Shown here: piece after piece, positions 8,385-17,752 of the stretch
Layout: the number at the start of each line of letters is the position of its first letter
Position numbering within the stretch: position 1 is the first letter of the stretch
Origin: an uncultured Mucispirillum sp.
GTDB taxonomy: Bacteria > Chrysiogenota > Deferribacteres > Deferribacterales > Mucispirillaceae
NCBI GenBank assembly: GCA_944323205.1
Contig: CALURO010000001.1
Coordinates: 186,001 to 250,000, forward strand
Length of the DNA stretch: 64,000 bases
Direction: 5' to 3'
Translations under genes and position numbers: made by a program
The notes under the pieces: generated by a model
Seen by the model: only the letters and a program-made list of their open reading frames with translations
What the model was told of the DNA's origin: nothing
Databases searched by the model: none

Positions 8385-9149
8385 ATGCAAAACGGATTAT
8401 ATACAGCAACAAGCGGACTTTTAATGCAGCAAAATAGAGTAGACTCTATTTCAAACAACTTAGCAAATATGAATACTAATGGTTATAAAAGAGACAGAGC
8501 AGTTTTTTCAGTATACAGACCAGAAGATAAAAGATACCCTCAAAACTTTATAAGGGAATCTCATTATAACAAAACTATAAATACAGCAGTTCTTCTTCAT
8601 GAAAACTCTGCTAACTTTGAAATGGGACCATTAAAACAAACTGATAATAAATTTGATTTTGCAATACAGCAGGATAATGCTTTCTTTGCAATAGATACTC
8701 CATGGGGTATCCGTTACACAAGAGATGGCGCTTTCACTCTTAATGATAATGGCGAGCTTGTTACAGCAGAAGGCTATAAAGTTATGAGTAGAAATGCTCA
8801 AGGCACTGCAAATATTGTTGTTGACCAGAATGCAAGATTTGAAGTAGACAAAACTGGCACGATTTATGCTAATGGTATAGCAGGAGACCAGCTTATGATT
8901 GTGGAGTTTGATGATGTTCGTCAGCTTCAAAAAGTTGGGAGAAACCAGTTTGCTGCAGTTGATATTGAACCAGTAGATGCAGAAAATGCAGGTATCAGGC
9001 AGGGATATATTGAGGGAGCCAATGTAGACCCAATAGCTGAAATGGTTCGTATGATTGAAGCATCAAGAGGTTATGAAATGTATGCGAAAGTAGTTCAAAC
9101 TCATGATGAAATCAGTCAAAAAGCAGCATCACAAATTTTAACACAATAG
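8385..9149 (+). CDS. flgF: Flagellar proximal rod protein FlgF-like
   Basis: 254 aa, rod/hook family. N-terminal GLYTATSGLLMQQNRVDSISNNLANMNTNG-type helix with the ANxxTxG-like signature (ANMNTNGYKRDRAVF) and C-terminal helix MVRMIEASRGYEMYAKVVQTHDE; these two ends pair in the axial rod. The middle NGDN-like domain (AIDTPWGIRYTRDGAF) is typical for FlgF/FlgG. Called FlgF because it is shorter, lies directly upstream of a classic flgG and has the FlgF-type short central domain. Second gene of the sigma-54 operon. Confidence 0.88.
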   Translation: MQNGLYTATSGLLMQQNRVDSISNNLANMNTNGYKRDRAVFSVYRPEDKRYPQNFIRESHYNKTINTAVLLHENSANFEMGPLKQTDNKFDFAIQQDNAFFAIDTPWGIRYTRDGAFTLNDNGELVTAEGYKVMSRNAQGTANIVVDQNARFEVDKTGTIYANGIAGDQLMIVEFDDVRQLQKVGRNQFAAVDIEPVDAENAGIRQGYIEGANVDPIAEMVRMIEASRGYEMYAKVVQTHDEISQKAASQILTQ

Positions 9150-9172
9150 TATTATTGTAAGGAGGCAATACT

Positions 9173-9961
9173 ATGGTTCGTTCACTTTGGACAGCAGCGA
9201 CAGGAATGCAGGCACAACAAATGAATATTGATAATATGTCAAATAACCTGTCAAATGTAAACACACACGGATTTAAAAAAGGCAGAATATTATTTCAAGA
9301 CCTTTTATATCAAGACATTAAATCAGCAGGTGCAGTAACAGCTGCAGGTATTAACCACCCATCTGGTATTCAAATGGGTATGGGTGTTGCAACAGTTGCA
9401 ATTCAAAAAATACACTCTCAAGGTAACTATGAAAATACTTACAATCAGCTTGATTTAACTATTGAAGGTGATGGATATTTTCAAATTACACTGCCAGACG
9501 GCAATATTGGCTATATTAGAAGCGGTGCATTTTCTATTGACTCTAACGGTGATATAGTTTCTCCAGAAGGATATCTTTTAGAGCCCGGAATAAATGTGCC
9601 TGATAATGCACTTAGTATTTCAGTTTCAAGCGATGGTATTTTTTCAGTAAAATTACCAGGTGAGGAAGAAGAAACAGAATTAGGACAGATTGAAATTGCA
9701 AGATTTATTAACCCTACTGGTTTAAGCTCAATAGGTGAAAATGTTTATCTTGCCACAGAAGCTTCAGGTCCAGCACAGGTTGGTATTCCTTCAGAAGATG
9801 GTTACGGTAAAGTAAGACAGGGATTTTTAGAAACAAGCAATGTTGAAATGGTAACAGAAATGGTTAATATGATTACTGGTCAGCGTGCTTATGAAATGAA
9901 CTCAAAAGCAATTCAGACAAGTGATGAAATGCTGCAGACAGTTGCAGGCTTAAAACGATAA
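9173..9961 (+). CDS. flgG: Flagellar distal rod protein FlgG
   Basis: 262 aa, the canonical FlgG length. MVRSLWTAATGMQAQQMNID at the start, NNLSNVNTHGFKKGRILFQDLLYQ with the FlgG-type DLLYQ extension, central EGDGYFQITLPDG, and C-terminal TEMVNMITGQRAYEMNSKAIQTSDEML. Forms the distal rod that passes the P and L rings. Preceded by GGAGG; sits between flgF and flgA in the sigma-54 operon. Confidence 0.96.
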   Translation: MVRSLWTAATGMQAQQMNIDNMSNNLSNVNTHGFKKGRILFQDLLYQDIKSAGAVTAAGINHPSGIQMGMGVATVAIQKIHSQGNYENTYNQLDLTIEGDGYFQITLPDGNIGYIRSGAFSIDSNGDIVSPEGYLLEPGINVPDNALSISVSSDGIFSVKLPGEEEETELGQIEIARFINPTGLSSIGENVYLATEASGPAQVGIPSEDGYGKVRQGFLETSNVEMVTEMVNMITGQRAYEMNSKAIQTSDEMLQTVAGLKR

Positions 9962-9977
9962 GCTAAGGCGGTGTAAC

Positions 9978-10832
9978 ATGAAAAAATTTCTGCTTATTAT
10001 ATTAATGCTTATTATAAGTGCAAATGTTGCTTTTGCACAAAAATATATAACTATAACAGAAGACTGTGTTTATCTTGATGAGCTTACTGCAAGCCATATT
10101 CCACATAATAAAGTAGAGTGCGGTATAAAAGCAGGCAGTGAAAAATTAATTACAAAAGATGTTATACAGTCACATTTAGACAGTGCCGGTATAAATGGAA
10201 CTGTTTTAAATGATGTAGTTGTAGTAAGACAGTGGGAAAAAGTTTCCTATGAAAAAATATCTGCTTATATAGAAAATGAATATAAAAAAGCATATCCTGA
10301 TATGAAAATAGTTGTAGACCAGCTTAGAATATCAGAAGATATTTATGATAATCCAGATGTTAAAATGAATATATCATGCGATACATCTAAACTTGGCGGC
10401 GGATATGCTCAAATAAAAGCAGGTAACAGCAAATATCAAATTTATTACTATGTAAAAGGCTTTAAAGATGCTTATATTACTACTGAAAGAATAAAATCAG
10501 GGGACAGCCTGGCAGGAAAAGTTAAAAAAGTAAATGTAGAAGTTACTAACTTAAAAAATGAAATAGTTGATAACGCTGAAAGTTTTGCAGCATCAAGGTC
10601 TGTTCCTGCTGGTAAGGTAATAACAGCTGATATAGTTCAGGAAAAACCAGCACTTAAAAAAGGCGAAGCAGTTAAAATTATTGTATCAAATGGTATACTC
10701 CATATTGAAACTCAAGGTGTAGTAGAAGAAAATGCAATGCATGGAAAACAAGTGCTTGTTAGAAACTTAACATCACAAAAAGTAATAAGCGGCAGCTATA
10801 TTGGAAATGGTATAGTAAAAGCAGATTTTTAA
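9978..10832 (+). CDS. flgA: Flagella basal body P-ring formation chaperone FlgA
   Basis: 284 aa with a signal peptide (MKKFLLIILMLIISANVAFA). The C-terminal SAF domain is visible: RSVPAGKVITADIVQEKPALKKGEAVKIIV followed by the closing MHGKQVLVRNLTSQKVISG. FlgA chaperones P-ring (FlgI) assembly in the periplasm. Follows flgG after 16 bp with GGCGGTG as ribosome site. flgI itself is not in the window. Confidence 0.88.
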   Translation: MKKFLLIILMLIISANVAFAQKYITITEDCVYLDELTASHIPHNKVECGIKAGSEKLITKDVIQSHLDSAGINGTVLNDVVVVRQWEKVSYEKISAYIENEYKKAYPDMKIVVDQLRISEDIYDNPDVKMNISCDTSKLGGGYAQIKAGNSKYQIYYYVKGFKDAYITTERIKSGDSLAGKVKKVNVEVTNLKNEIVDNAESFAASRSVPAGKVITADIVQEKPALKKGEAVKIIVSNGILHIETQGVVEENAMHGKQVLVRNLTSQKVISGSYIGNGIVKADF

Positions 10833-10893
10833 TAAAATATATTCATTACTTTTAAAGTATAATAGTGAATATAACATTTTAACCTCCTTACTT

Positions 10894-10955
10894 TGCCTGA
10901 TTTATAGTTATTTTGCTTCCCAATATTAAATAACTGTAATTTCAGGCAGGTTTTT
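10894..10955 (+). terminator. Long hairpin with T-tract between flgA and flgH
   Basis: TTGCCTGATTTATAGTTATT pairs imperfectly with the segment ending TTTCAGGCA (about 20 bp stem, 14-base loop), followed by GGTTTTTC. It may reduce or stop transcription into flgH (attenuator-like). A smaller hairpin (ATTCATTACTTT / AAAGTATAATAGTGAAT, about 10842-10871) precedes it. The 205-bp flgA-flgH gap holds nothing else. Confidence 0.6.
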
Positions 10956-11037
10956 CTTATCTTATCAATCAATATTGGCATATCTTTTGCTTATATATTT
11001 GCAGGAAGATATTATATTATATTTAGGCGGTGAATAT

Positions 11038-11763
11038 ATGAAAAAAAATATTTTATTATTAACAGTTATTATTGCAGCCCTTTCAGGTTGTGCTTCAAAA
11101 GGTTATGATGATGTTATTACTTCTATCCCATCATCTGGGTATAAATCAGAAATAGAAGCATATAAACTGCAGGAAGCTGAGATGAATAAACCAAACCCTT
11201 CTTTATGGTCAGATGTAGGCTCAAGCGGCACTATATTTTTAGACTATAAAGCAAGAAGAATTGGTGATGTTGTAATCGTTAGAATTGAAGAAGATTCTTC
11301 TGCTTCAAACTCTACAAATAATACTGCAACAAAAACTTCAACTTATAATGCAAGTATTACTGCAATGCTTGGACTTCCTACAAACTTAGGTTCAAATAAC
11401 TTTCTTGGCTCTGGAGCTGCATTCCAGCCAACTATTGCAGCTACAACAGGCAATAGTCATCAAGGGCAGGGGTCAAGCAATAAGGCAGATACATTTACTG
11501 CAACTATTGCAGCAAGAATTGTAGATATTATGCCTTCGGGTAACTTAGTAATTGAAGGAAACAGAGAGATAATTATTGACCAGGAAAAACAAACTATCAC
11601 ATTAAAAGGTATAGTAAGGCAAAAAGATATAGACGCAACAAATACTGTATCATCAAGTGCAATTGCTGATGCTCAAATTACTTATACAGGTGCTGGTGCA
11701 TTATCTCAGGCAACTAAAAAAGGCTGGCTTGGTAAAGTTATAGATGTTATCTGGCCATTTTAA
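11038..11763 (+). CDS. flgH: Flagellar L-ring lipoprotein FlgH
   Basis: 241 aa from the ATG at 11038. This start is preferred over an upstream TTG because it has AGGCGGTGA before it and gives a proper lipoprotein signal peptide with lipobox ALSGC. FlgH builds the outer-membrane L ring. Conserved SLWSDVGSSGTIFLDYKARRIGDVV, DxTATIAARIVDIMPSGNLVIEGNREI and the final KGWLGKVIDVIWPF are typical. It is the last gene of the flagellar operon, downstream of a possible attenuator. Confidence 0.94.
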   Translation: MKKNILLLTVIIAALSGCASKGYDDVITSIPSSGYKSEIEAYKLQEAEMNKPNPSLWSDVGSSGTIFLDYKARRIGDVVIVRIEEDSSASNSTNNTATKTSTYNASITAMLGLPTNLGSNNFLGSGAAFQPTIAATTGNSHQGQGSSNKADTFTATIAARIVDIMPSGNLVIEGNREIIIDQEKQTITLKGIVRQKDIDATNTVSSSAIADAQITYTGAGALSQATKKGWLGKVIDVIWPF

Positions 11764-11813
11764 TTAAAAAATAATTTTCATTTACTTATATACATACTCA
11801 TTTCTCACTTCCA

Positions 11814-11850
11814 TGACCTGCTTAATATTTTTAAGCAGGTCAAGTTATTA
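11814..11850 (+). terminator. Intrinsic terminator after flgH
   Basis: TGACCTGCTTAA pairs with TTAAGCAGGTCA (12 bp), followed by AGTTATTAT. Closes the flagellar operon. Confidence 0.75.
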
Positions 11851-11986
11851 TATCTGCTTTATCCCCATTTTTTTTAAACTATGATTAAAAATTATGATTT
11901 ATAATAAACTTAGTAATTATTATTTATGTATTTGTAGTATATTTTAAACTATCGAACCTGTGCAAATCTCATATATCAAATTTTTT

Positions 11987-12137
11987 GTTATTTTATTACT
12001 TATGCTCCAATTGTATAAACATTCTCAATTTTTTCTCCATTGCTGCAGCAACTCGCTATCGCTCAAAACTTTCTGTCAGCAAATCATTCCGAAAAAATTG
12101 TTCATATACAATTAAGTCCCAAAGGTAATAAAATAAC
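11987..12137. repeat. 151-bp inverted-repeat element (MITE-like), gene-free region
   Basis: Ends are a perfect 13-bp inverted repeat, GTTATTTTATTAC and GTAATAAAATAAC. Inside there is a second nested inverted repeat (AATTGTATA...CAATTTTTTC against GAAAAAATTG...TATACAATT). The centre has CTGCTGCAGCAACTCGCTATCGC, more GC-rich than the flanks, with no open frame. A small non-autonomous transposable element or large hairpin; only this copy is in the window. The rest of 11851-12257 is AT-rich spacer in which I see nothing. Confidence 0.5.
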
Positions 12138-12257
12138 AGGGGAACATCATTTAAAAGCGGATATAATGCCATATTAATATATAATAATTTTTAAGTTCTA
12201 TTTTTAATTCTAGTAAATATTTTATTTTAATTATTATATAGTTATTAGTATTATTAT

Positions 12258-12279
12258 AAAAAAAATGGGATACTACCAG
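12258..12279. repeat. Solo end of the 217-bp inverted-repeat element family
   Basis: The run AAAAAATGGGATACTACCAG is one terminal repeat of the element family found whole at 23381-23597 and 32486-32701 (AATGGGGTACCACCAG). The rest of the element is missing, so this is probably a remnant next to the acetyltransferase stop. Confidence 0.55.
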
Positions 12280-12287
12280 AATTATAT

Positions 12288-12866
12288 CTACTTATTTTCT
12301 TTAATCACTCTGCATGGGTTACCTGCTGCTGTAACACCAGCAGGTATAGATTTTGTTACAACACTTCCTGCCCCTATAACTGTATTATCACCTATTTCTA
12401 CATTAGGGCAGATTATGCTTCCGCCACCTATCCATACATTATTTCCTATTTTCACTTTTTCTGTAAAAGTATGCCAGAATTTTTTTCCGTTTTCATCAAT
12501 ATAATATCTGTCTTCACTTTTTACAGGGTGGTTAGCTGTATATATTTTTACATCTGGGCCAATCATTACATATTCGCCTATTTCTATATGCCCAGTATCT
12601 AAAAATGAGCAGTTATAATTTACAAAAGAACCTTTACCTAGAAATATATGCTTACCATAGTCACAGTTAAATGGTGCAAAAATATCTGCATCTTCTCCAA
12701 GTGAGCCTAACATTTCAGTTAATATTTCCCTGTGTGTTTTTGTATCATTAAAGTCAAGATTATTAAATTTAACTGTTAAATTCTTTGCTTTTATCTGTCT
12801 GGCTCTACATTCTTCGTCCCTGCCGTCATAATATTTACCTGCCAGTAATTTTTCATACTCTGTCAT
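12288..12866 (-). CDS. Maltose/galactoside O-acetyltransferase family protein
   Basis: 192 aa, the usual size for Maa/LacA. The N-terminal cap (EYEKLLAGKYYDGRDEEC) is the maltose acetyltransferase domain; then left-handed beta-helix hexapeptide repeats (IGEYVMIGPDVKI, VKIGNNVWIGGGSIICPNVEIGDNTVIGAGSVVTKSIPAG). The catalytic His is in YTANHPV. Transfers acetyl from acetyl-CoA to a sugar hydroxyl; the exact acceptor is unknown. It stands alone, reading away from the flhA operon. Confidence 0.92.
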   Translation of the reverse strand: MTEYEKLLAGKYYDGRDEECRARQIKAKNLTVKFNNLDFNDTKTHREILTEMLGSLGEDADIFAPFNCDYGKHIFLGKGSFVNYNCSFLDTGHIEIGEYVMIGPDVKIYTANHPVKSEDRYYIDENGKKFWHTFTEKVKIGNNVWIGGGSIICPNVEIGDNTVIGAGSVVTKSIPAGVTAAGNPCRVIKENK

Positions 12867-12962
12867 TGATAATACTCCTTTTTTATTACTGCATATATAA
12901 AATTTAGCAATAACACAATATCTGATAATATAAAATATTTGCCTAAAACTATCACAATATTT

Positions 12963-13862
12963 TTATTTACTGCATTTTATACGGTATATACTATACTGGA
13001 TAGTCCCTAAATCTTTTGGAGTAAGTTTATAGCCGTTAGAGCATTTGCCACTGACTACATAGTCATTTTCAAAATTAATAACAGCATATATTTTCCCATC
13101 AGCAGAATATTTTACAGCTTTACCCTGCTTTATACCATTTACATAGTCTACAAATAAAAAAGGTGCTCCTGTTTCTTCGTCAAAAATTTTTAGTGTGCCA
13201 TTTACACTGCCATCATAAAATGGTATTTCATCAGTCATTATACCTTCTTCTGTATATGACCTTTCATATCCGTGTTTTCTACCCTGTTTATATACTCTTT
13301 CTAGTTTTATCCTGCCATTATGATAGTATTTTTTTGCTGTTCCTTCTTTATAGTCATTTTTATATGTAAATCTTGCAGCTAATGTGCCGTCTATATAGTA
13401 ATCTTTTCTAATACCATCTACTCTGTCATTTTTATATGGTATCTCAGATTCTACTCCGCCTATTTCATAGTATATTTTTTCAATACCTTCTATTTTATTA
13501 TTTTTATAAGGTGTAGTTCTTAATAATGCACCGCTTGGAAAATATCTTTTTTCCACACCTTCTTTTTTACTGTTTTTGTATGGTGTTATTACTTCTATAA
13601 AGTCATCATAATAATACATAACAGAATAACCTTCTATTCTACCATTTTTTATTGGAAAATAGATATTTCTTCCATCAAAGTTTTTAAAGCAGGCAGTGCC
13701 GGTTGTATTTATAGAGTTATATAGTTTTCCTTTCTCTACTGATGATAATTCTTTTTTAGTGATAATAAAATCACATTTTTCAGCACATATAGAAATATTA
13801 GGAAATATAAAAATAAAAAAACATAATAAAAAGACGGCTGATAATTTAGAGCAGCTCATCAC
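12963..13862 (-). CDS. Secreted MORN/YwqK-like repeat protein
   Basis: 299 aa. Probable signal peptide (SAVFLLCFFIFIFPNISICA) followed by at least seven 22-24 residue MORN-type repeats of the form PYKNxxxEGxxKxYYxxGxL, the same type that annotation tools label YwqK-family antitoxin. Such repeats make an extended beta-meander; no enzymatic motif is present. Its start codon overlaps the flhA stop by 4 bp (ATGA), implying translational coupling, but a link to flagella is unproven. The C-terminus has two Cys residues that could form a disulfide. Confidence 0.75.
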   Translation of the reverse strand: MMSCSKLSAVFLLCFFIFIFPNISICAEKCDFIITKKELSSVEKGKLYNSINTTGTACFKNFDGRNIYFPIKNGRIEGYSVMYYYDDFIEVITPYKNSKKEGVEKRYFPSGALLRTTPYKNNKIEGIEKIYYEIGGVESEIPYKNDRVDGIRKDYYIDGTLAARFTYKNDYKEGTAKKYYHNGRIKLERVYKQGRKHGYERSYTEEGIMTDEIPFYDGSVNGTLKIFDEETGAPFLFVDYVNGIKQGKAVKYSADGKIYAVINFENDYVVSGKCSNGYKLTPKDLGTIQYSIYRIKCSK

Positions 13863-15988
13863 TGCCCTTTATTATCATCATTTTTAATTAAAACTGTGCC
13901 AAGAGAATCTATCTGCACATTATCTGCTACTTCTGTATGAGCTATAATATTTAAGCTAGGGGAATATTTTTCCACAAAGCGTCTCATAGCAAAGCGGATA
14001 GGCTGAGATACAAATAAAACAGGCGGTATACCTTTTGCAGTAACTTCTTCTGTTTTATCCATAAGCCCTGTTAAAATTTTCCTGGCAGTTGCTGGGTCTA
14101 TAACTATCTCTTTACCCTCATCTGATGGGTGCATATTTTTAATAATAAGCTGCTCAATAGGCTGAGGAAGAGCAAATACATACAGCTTACCGTCTTGTGC
14201 AAGCAGACTTTCTGTAATCTGCTTACGCAGTGCAAAGCGCACTTTTTCTGTTAAATATTCTATATCTTTATTCATATTGCCATAAGTTGCAAGTGCTTCT
14301 AAAATAGTCTGTAAATTCCTAATTGAAACACGCTCTTTTAAAAGATTTTGCAGCACTCTGTTTATTGTGCTTAAATCTAATATACCCGGCACAACATCTT
14401 CTACAATTTTTGGATGTTTTTCTTTCAGTTTATCAAGCAGGTCCTGTGTTTCCTGTCTGCCTAAAAGCTCTGCTGAGTTTTTCTTAATAACTTCTGTTAA
14501 GTGTGTAGCAATAATAGTTGCTGGGTCTACAATAGTATATCCTGCAATTTCTGCCTTTTCTTTCTCTACTTCATCTACCCATTTTGCAGGAAGACCAAAT
14601 GCTGGCTCTTTTGTTGGAATACCGTTAATATCATCCATTGGACCTGCCGGGTTCATTGCCATATACCTGTCAGGCATAACATTGCCTTTTGCAGTTCGCA
14701 CACCGCGAAGCAGCACAACATATTCATCTGCGTCAAGCTGTAAATTATCTCTTATTCTAACAGGGGGGACAATAAAGCCCATTTCAAGAGCTATCTGCCG
14801 TCTGATAGATTTTATTCTATTTAAAAGTGTACCACCTTGAGCCGTATCAACAAGTGGGATAATCCCAAAGCCGATTTCAAGCTCCATAGTATCCATTTCA
14901 AGCAGCTCTTTAACTTCTTCTTCCTCTGGTGCAGGTGGTTTTTCTTCTTCATTTTCACCATTTTCTTCATCATCACCAGTATCACCTTTTTTCTCTTTAC
15001 GAAGCATAAGATAACCAACACCAACGGCAACTAAACCAAGAAAAATAAAAGCAAGCTTTGGCATTCCCGGCACAATTGCAAAGAAAAGCAGGATACCACC
15101 TGTTATAAAAAGTATTCTTGCCTGTGGAAAAAGCTGTTTTGTAAGCTGTTTTGCCAGTGAGCCGGAATCATTACCCGCCCTTGTTACAATAATACCCGCT
15201 GAAGTAGAAATAATAAGCGCAGGTATCTGACCAACAAGACCATCACCTATTGTTAAGATTGTATATGTAGCAGCAGCCTCAGCAATAGGCAGACCATGCT
15301 GCAGCATACCTAGAGCTAGACCACCTATAATGTTTATAGCTGTAATAATTAAACCTGCAACAGCGTCACCACGAACAAACTTAGAAGCACCATCCATACT
15401 TCCGTAAAAATCTGCCTCTCTTCTAACATCTTCCCTGCGTTTTCTTGCCTCATCTTCATTAATAATACCAGCATTTAAGTCTGCATCAATAGCCATCTGC
15501 TTACCCGGCATAGCATCTAATGTAAAGCGTGCAGCAACCTCTGCAACCCTGCCGGAACCTTTTGTAATAACCATAAAGTTAATTAAAACAAGTATGATAA
15601 ATACAATAATACCAACTGCATAGTTACCACCTACAACAAACTGACCAAATGCACGAATAATCTCGCCGGCTGCATCTGGACCTTCATGACCATGCAGAAG
15701 TATTGTCCTTGTGGTAGCTACATTTAATGCAAGCCTGAAAAGTGTTGTTAAAAGCAGAACAAATGGAAATGAAGAAAAATCAAGCGGTCTTTCTGCATAT
15801 AGTGATACAAGTAAAATAATTATACTTAAAGATATACTGACAGTAAGAAAAAAATCTAAAATTATAGATGGTATAGGTATAACCATTATAACAAGTATAA
15901 ACATTACACCAAGAGCCAAAGCAATATCCGTCTGCTTTGTAAGTTTTTTCATAATAGATGCTGCTGTAACTTTTTTATCTGCTGCCAT
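13859..15988 (-). CDS. flhA: Flagellar export gate protein FlhA
   Basis: 709 aa, full length. Eight N-terminal membrane helices (about 18-320) include the FHIPEP-region DAMPGKQMAIDADLNAGIINEDEARKRR; after an acidic linker (about 325-355, many Glu) comes the cytosolic four-subdomain region (LEIGFGIIPLVD onward) that docks export chaperones. FlhA forms the ring that drives secretion of rod, hook and filament proteins. Downstream a MORN-repeat gene overlaps by 4 bp; flhB/flhF are not in the window. Confidence 0.97.
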   Translation of the reverse strand: MAADKKVTAASIMKKLTKQTDIALALGVMFILVIMVIPIPSIILDFFLTVSISLSIIILLVSLYAERPLDFSSFPFVLLLTTLFRLALNVATTRTILLHGHEGPDAAGEIIRAFGQFVVGGNYAVGIIVFIILVLINFMVITKGSGRVAEVAARFTLDAMPGKQMAIDADLNAGIINEDEARKRREDVRREADFYGSMDGASKFVRGDAVAGLIITAINIIGGLALGMLQHGLPIAEAAATYTILTIGDGLVGQIPALIISTSAGIIVTRAGNDSGSLAKQLTKQLFPQARILFITGGILLFFAIVPGMPKLAFIFLGLVAVGVGYLMLRKEKKGDTGDDEENGENEEEKPPAPEEEEVKELLEMDTMELEIGFGIIPLVDTAQGGTLLNRIKSIRRQIALEMGFIVPPVRIRDNLQLDADEYVVLLRGVRTAKGNVMPDRYMAMNPAGPMDDINGIPTKEPAFGLPAKWVDEVEKEKAEIAGYTIVDPATIIATHLTEVIKKNSAELLGRQETQDLLDKLKEKHPKIVEDVVPGILDLSTINRVLQNLLKERVSIRNLQTILEALATYGNMNKDIEYLTEKVRFALRKQITESLLAQDGKLYVFALPQPIEQLIIKNMHPSDEGKEIVIDPATARKILTGLMDKTEEVTAKGIPPVLFVSQPIRFAMRRFVEKYSPSLNIIAHTEVADNVQIDSLGTVLIKNDDNKGQ

Positions 15989-16125
15989 ATTTATCCTTAA
16001 ATATTTACTTACTAATTATAAATATATACTATACAGCTTATTATAGCTATACTTTTTTACTATTATATAAAAATTATATTATTTTTTCCACAGAAAAATG
16101 AAAAAGCGGGGTATAATTTATGAAT

Positions 16126-16156
16126 TGAAAAAAGCCGCTTTATAAAAGCGGCTTTA
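16126..16156 (-). terminator. Intrinsic terminator after the porin gene
   Basis: Read on the minus strand, AAGCCGCTTTTATAAAGCGGCTT is followed by TTTTC; 9-bp GC-rich stem. The same hairpin has no T-run toward the flhA side. Confidence 0.85.
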
Positions 16157-16176
16157 TATATAAACTAATCATATGA

Positions 16177-17430
16177 TTAGAATGTTACACGCATTTGCAT
16201 ACCTGCAAGCACACCAGTTTGTCTGTTATCATCTCTTGTATAAGTAGTAGTTACACCATTCACTTTACTAGATGCATAAACAGTTTCATACCATGTAACT
16301 TGTGGGTGGAAACTAAGGTATTTATTAACTGTTATAGGTACTTGGAAATAAACTGCATAGCTGTCTACACCATATAACATACCAGTTGTTGCTGTATACT
16401 GGTTTTTGCCTATATAATTAGTTCTTTGGTAACCACCACCAACTACTACACCAAACATATCAGTTATTTTATAACCAACTTCTGCCATTAAACCGCCATA
16501 TTCAATATCATAGCTGTTTCTATCACCACTTATAGGTGCAGTAAAACTAGCAGTTGCAAATCCACCAGTGCTGTAACCAACTTTACCTTGATTAAATACA
16601 TCAGTATTTTGACCATAAGCACCTTGTGCAGACACCCATAATTTACCGCCTAAGAAAGTAGGGCGAATACCAGCTACTATTTTAAATGCATGGATAGTAT
16701 CCCATCTGCTGTTATCATTTACAACTGTAGGATCAGTAAGTGCACCATTTACTGCAGTATATGTAGCACCTAATTTAAATTTTAATTTAACACTACCAAA
16801 ATCATAGTCACCATTATATGCAGCAGAAAGTCTTGGAATATATGCTTGACCAGTTAAAGTAGTTGAACGATCTGCAAAACCTGTAGTAAGACTTGGATTA
16901 TCATCATGAACGAGAGCGATTTGAAAACCTGCTATACTATACTGCACTTGGAAACGACGGTCACCAGTAGGGTTACCACCAAAACCGTTTAAGCCACCAT
17001 CGTTGTCAAATACATCTGATGACCAGCCACCCATTTCTGTTGGAGTGCTTGTTTTACCAACAAGTAATTTACCGCCTGCACCAAAATCATAAGCACCCCA
17101 TGCATGCCTTAAACCGATATTATTGCCATCACTGTTTGCTAAAGTAGGCTCATTTGCCCCTATCTCTACATTACCAGAAAACTGACCTACTTTAAAACGA
17201 ACACCTAACCTTGAGTTACCTTGTAAACCATACATCATATCATCGCCATTTACAGAAGTAGTAGTAACACCATTAGCAGTAGCACTACTTTCTGCCCAGC
17301 CATAGCCTACATAACCACGGATAGTTCCGTAAATATCAACAGTAGTATCGCTTCCGTTATTGTAAACTTCAATAGCGAAAGCAGGAACTGCCATTAAGAC
17401 AGCAACTAAAGTTAATAAAACTTTTTTCAT
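16177..17430 (-). CDS. Outer membrane porin-like beta-barrel protein
   Basis: 417 aa. Signal peptide MKKVLLTLVAVLMAVPAFA followed by IEVYNNGSDTTVDIYGTIRGYVGYG, the typical first strand of a gram-negative porin. Alternating amphipathic strands throughout, and the C-terminal QMRVTF ends in Phe as required for BAM-dependent insertion. Likely forms a general or anion-type diffusion pore; selectivity cannot be read. It has GGAGG upstream and its own strong terminator, so it is monocistronic and probably highly expressed. Confidence 0.87.
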   Translation of the reverse strand: MKKVLLTLVAVLMAVPAFAIEVYNNGSDTTVDIYGTIRGYVGYGWAESSATANGVTTTSVNGDDMMYGLQGNSRLGVRFKVGQFSGNVEIGANEPTLANSDGNNIGLRHAWGAYDFGAGGKLLVGKTSTPTEMGGWSSDVFDNDGGLNGFGGNPTGDRRFQVQYSIAGFQIALVHDDNPSLTTGFADRSTTLTGQAYIPRLSAAYNGDYDFGSVKLKFKLGATYTAVNGALTDPTVVNDNSRWDTIHAFKIVAGIRPTFLGGKLWVSAQGAYGQNTDVFNQGKVGYSTGGFATASFTAPISGDRNSYDIEYGGLMAEVGYKITDMFGVVVGGGYQRTNYIGKNQYTATTGMLYGVDSYAVYFQVPITVNKYLSFHPQVTWYETVYASSKVNGVTTTYTRDDNRQTGVLAGMQMRVTF

Positions 17431-17711
17431 ATTTCTTAATCCTCCTCGATTAATTTACCTAAATATAATATCATTTTATGTAAAAGTAAAGAGTTTTATT
17501 GTAAAAAATGTAAAAATTTATTGACATATCAAAGAATTAAAACAAAAAGGTAAAAAATTATATAAAAAAATTACATACATATATTCTTTGTTTATATCAT
17601 TTTTAATCGCAATAATATTACATTGTTATGAAATAAGAAAACAGAATGTATTTTGAAAATTTATTTATATTATATCTAAAATCAGTATTTAAAAAATAAG
17701 CCTGAATATAC

Positions 17712-17745
17712 AAAAAAACGCCTTATGCTGTATACATAAGGCGTT
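17712..17745 (-). terminator. Intrinsic terminator after the M23 peptidase gene
   Basis: AACGCCTTATG / CATAAGGCGTT stem (11 bp), followed on the minus strand by TTTTTTT. The 322-bp gap between the porin and this gene holds nothing else that I can see. Confidence 0.85.
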
Positions 17746-17752
17746 ATAATTA

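Noticed and set aside
14367-14840. 157-codon frame opposite flhA
   Set aside because: Antisense shadow of a strongly conserved gene; same for the frames opposite flagellin, proS, nfo, traG and traI.
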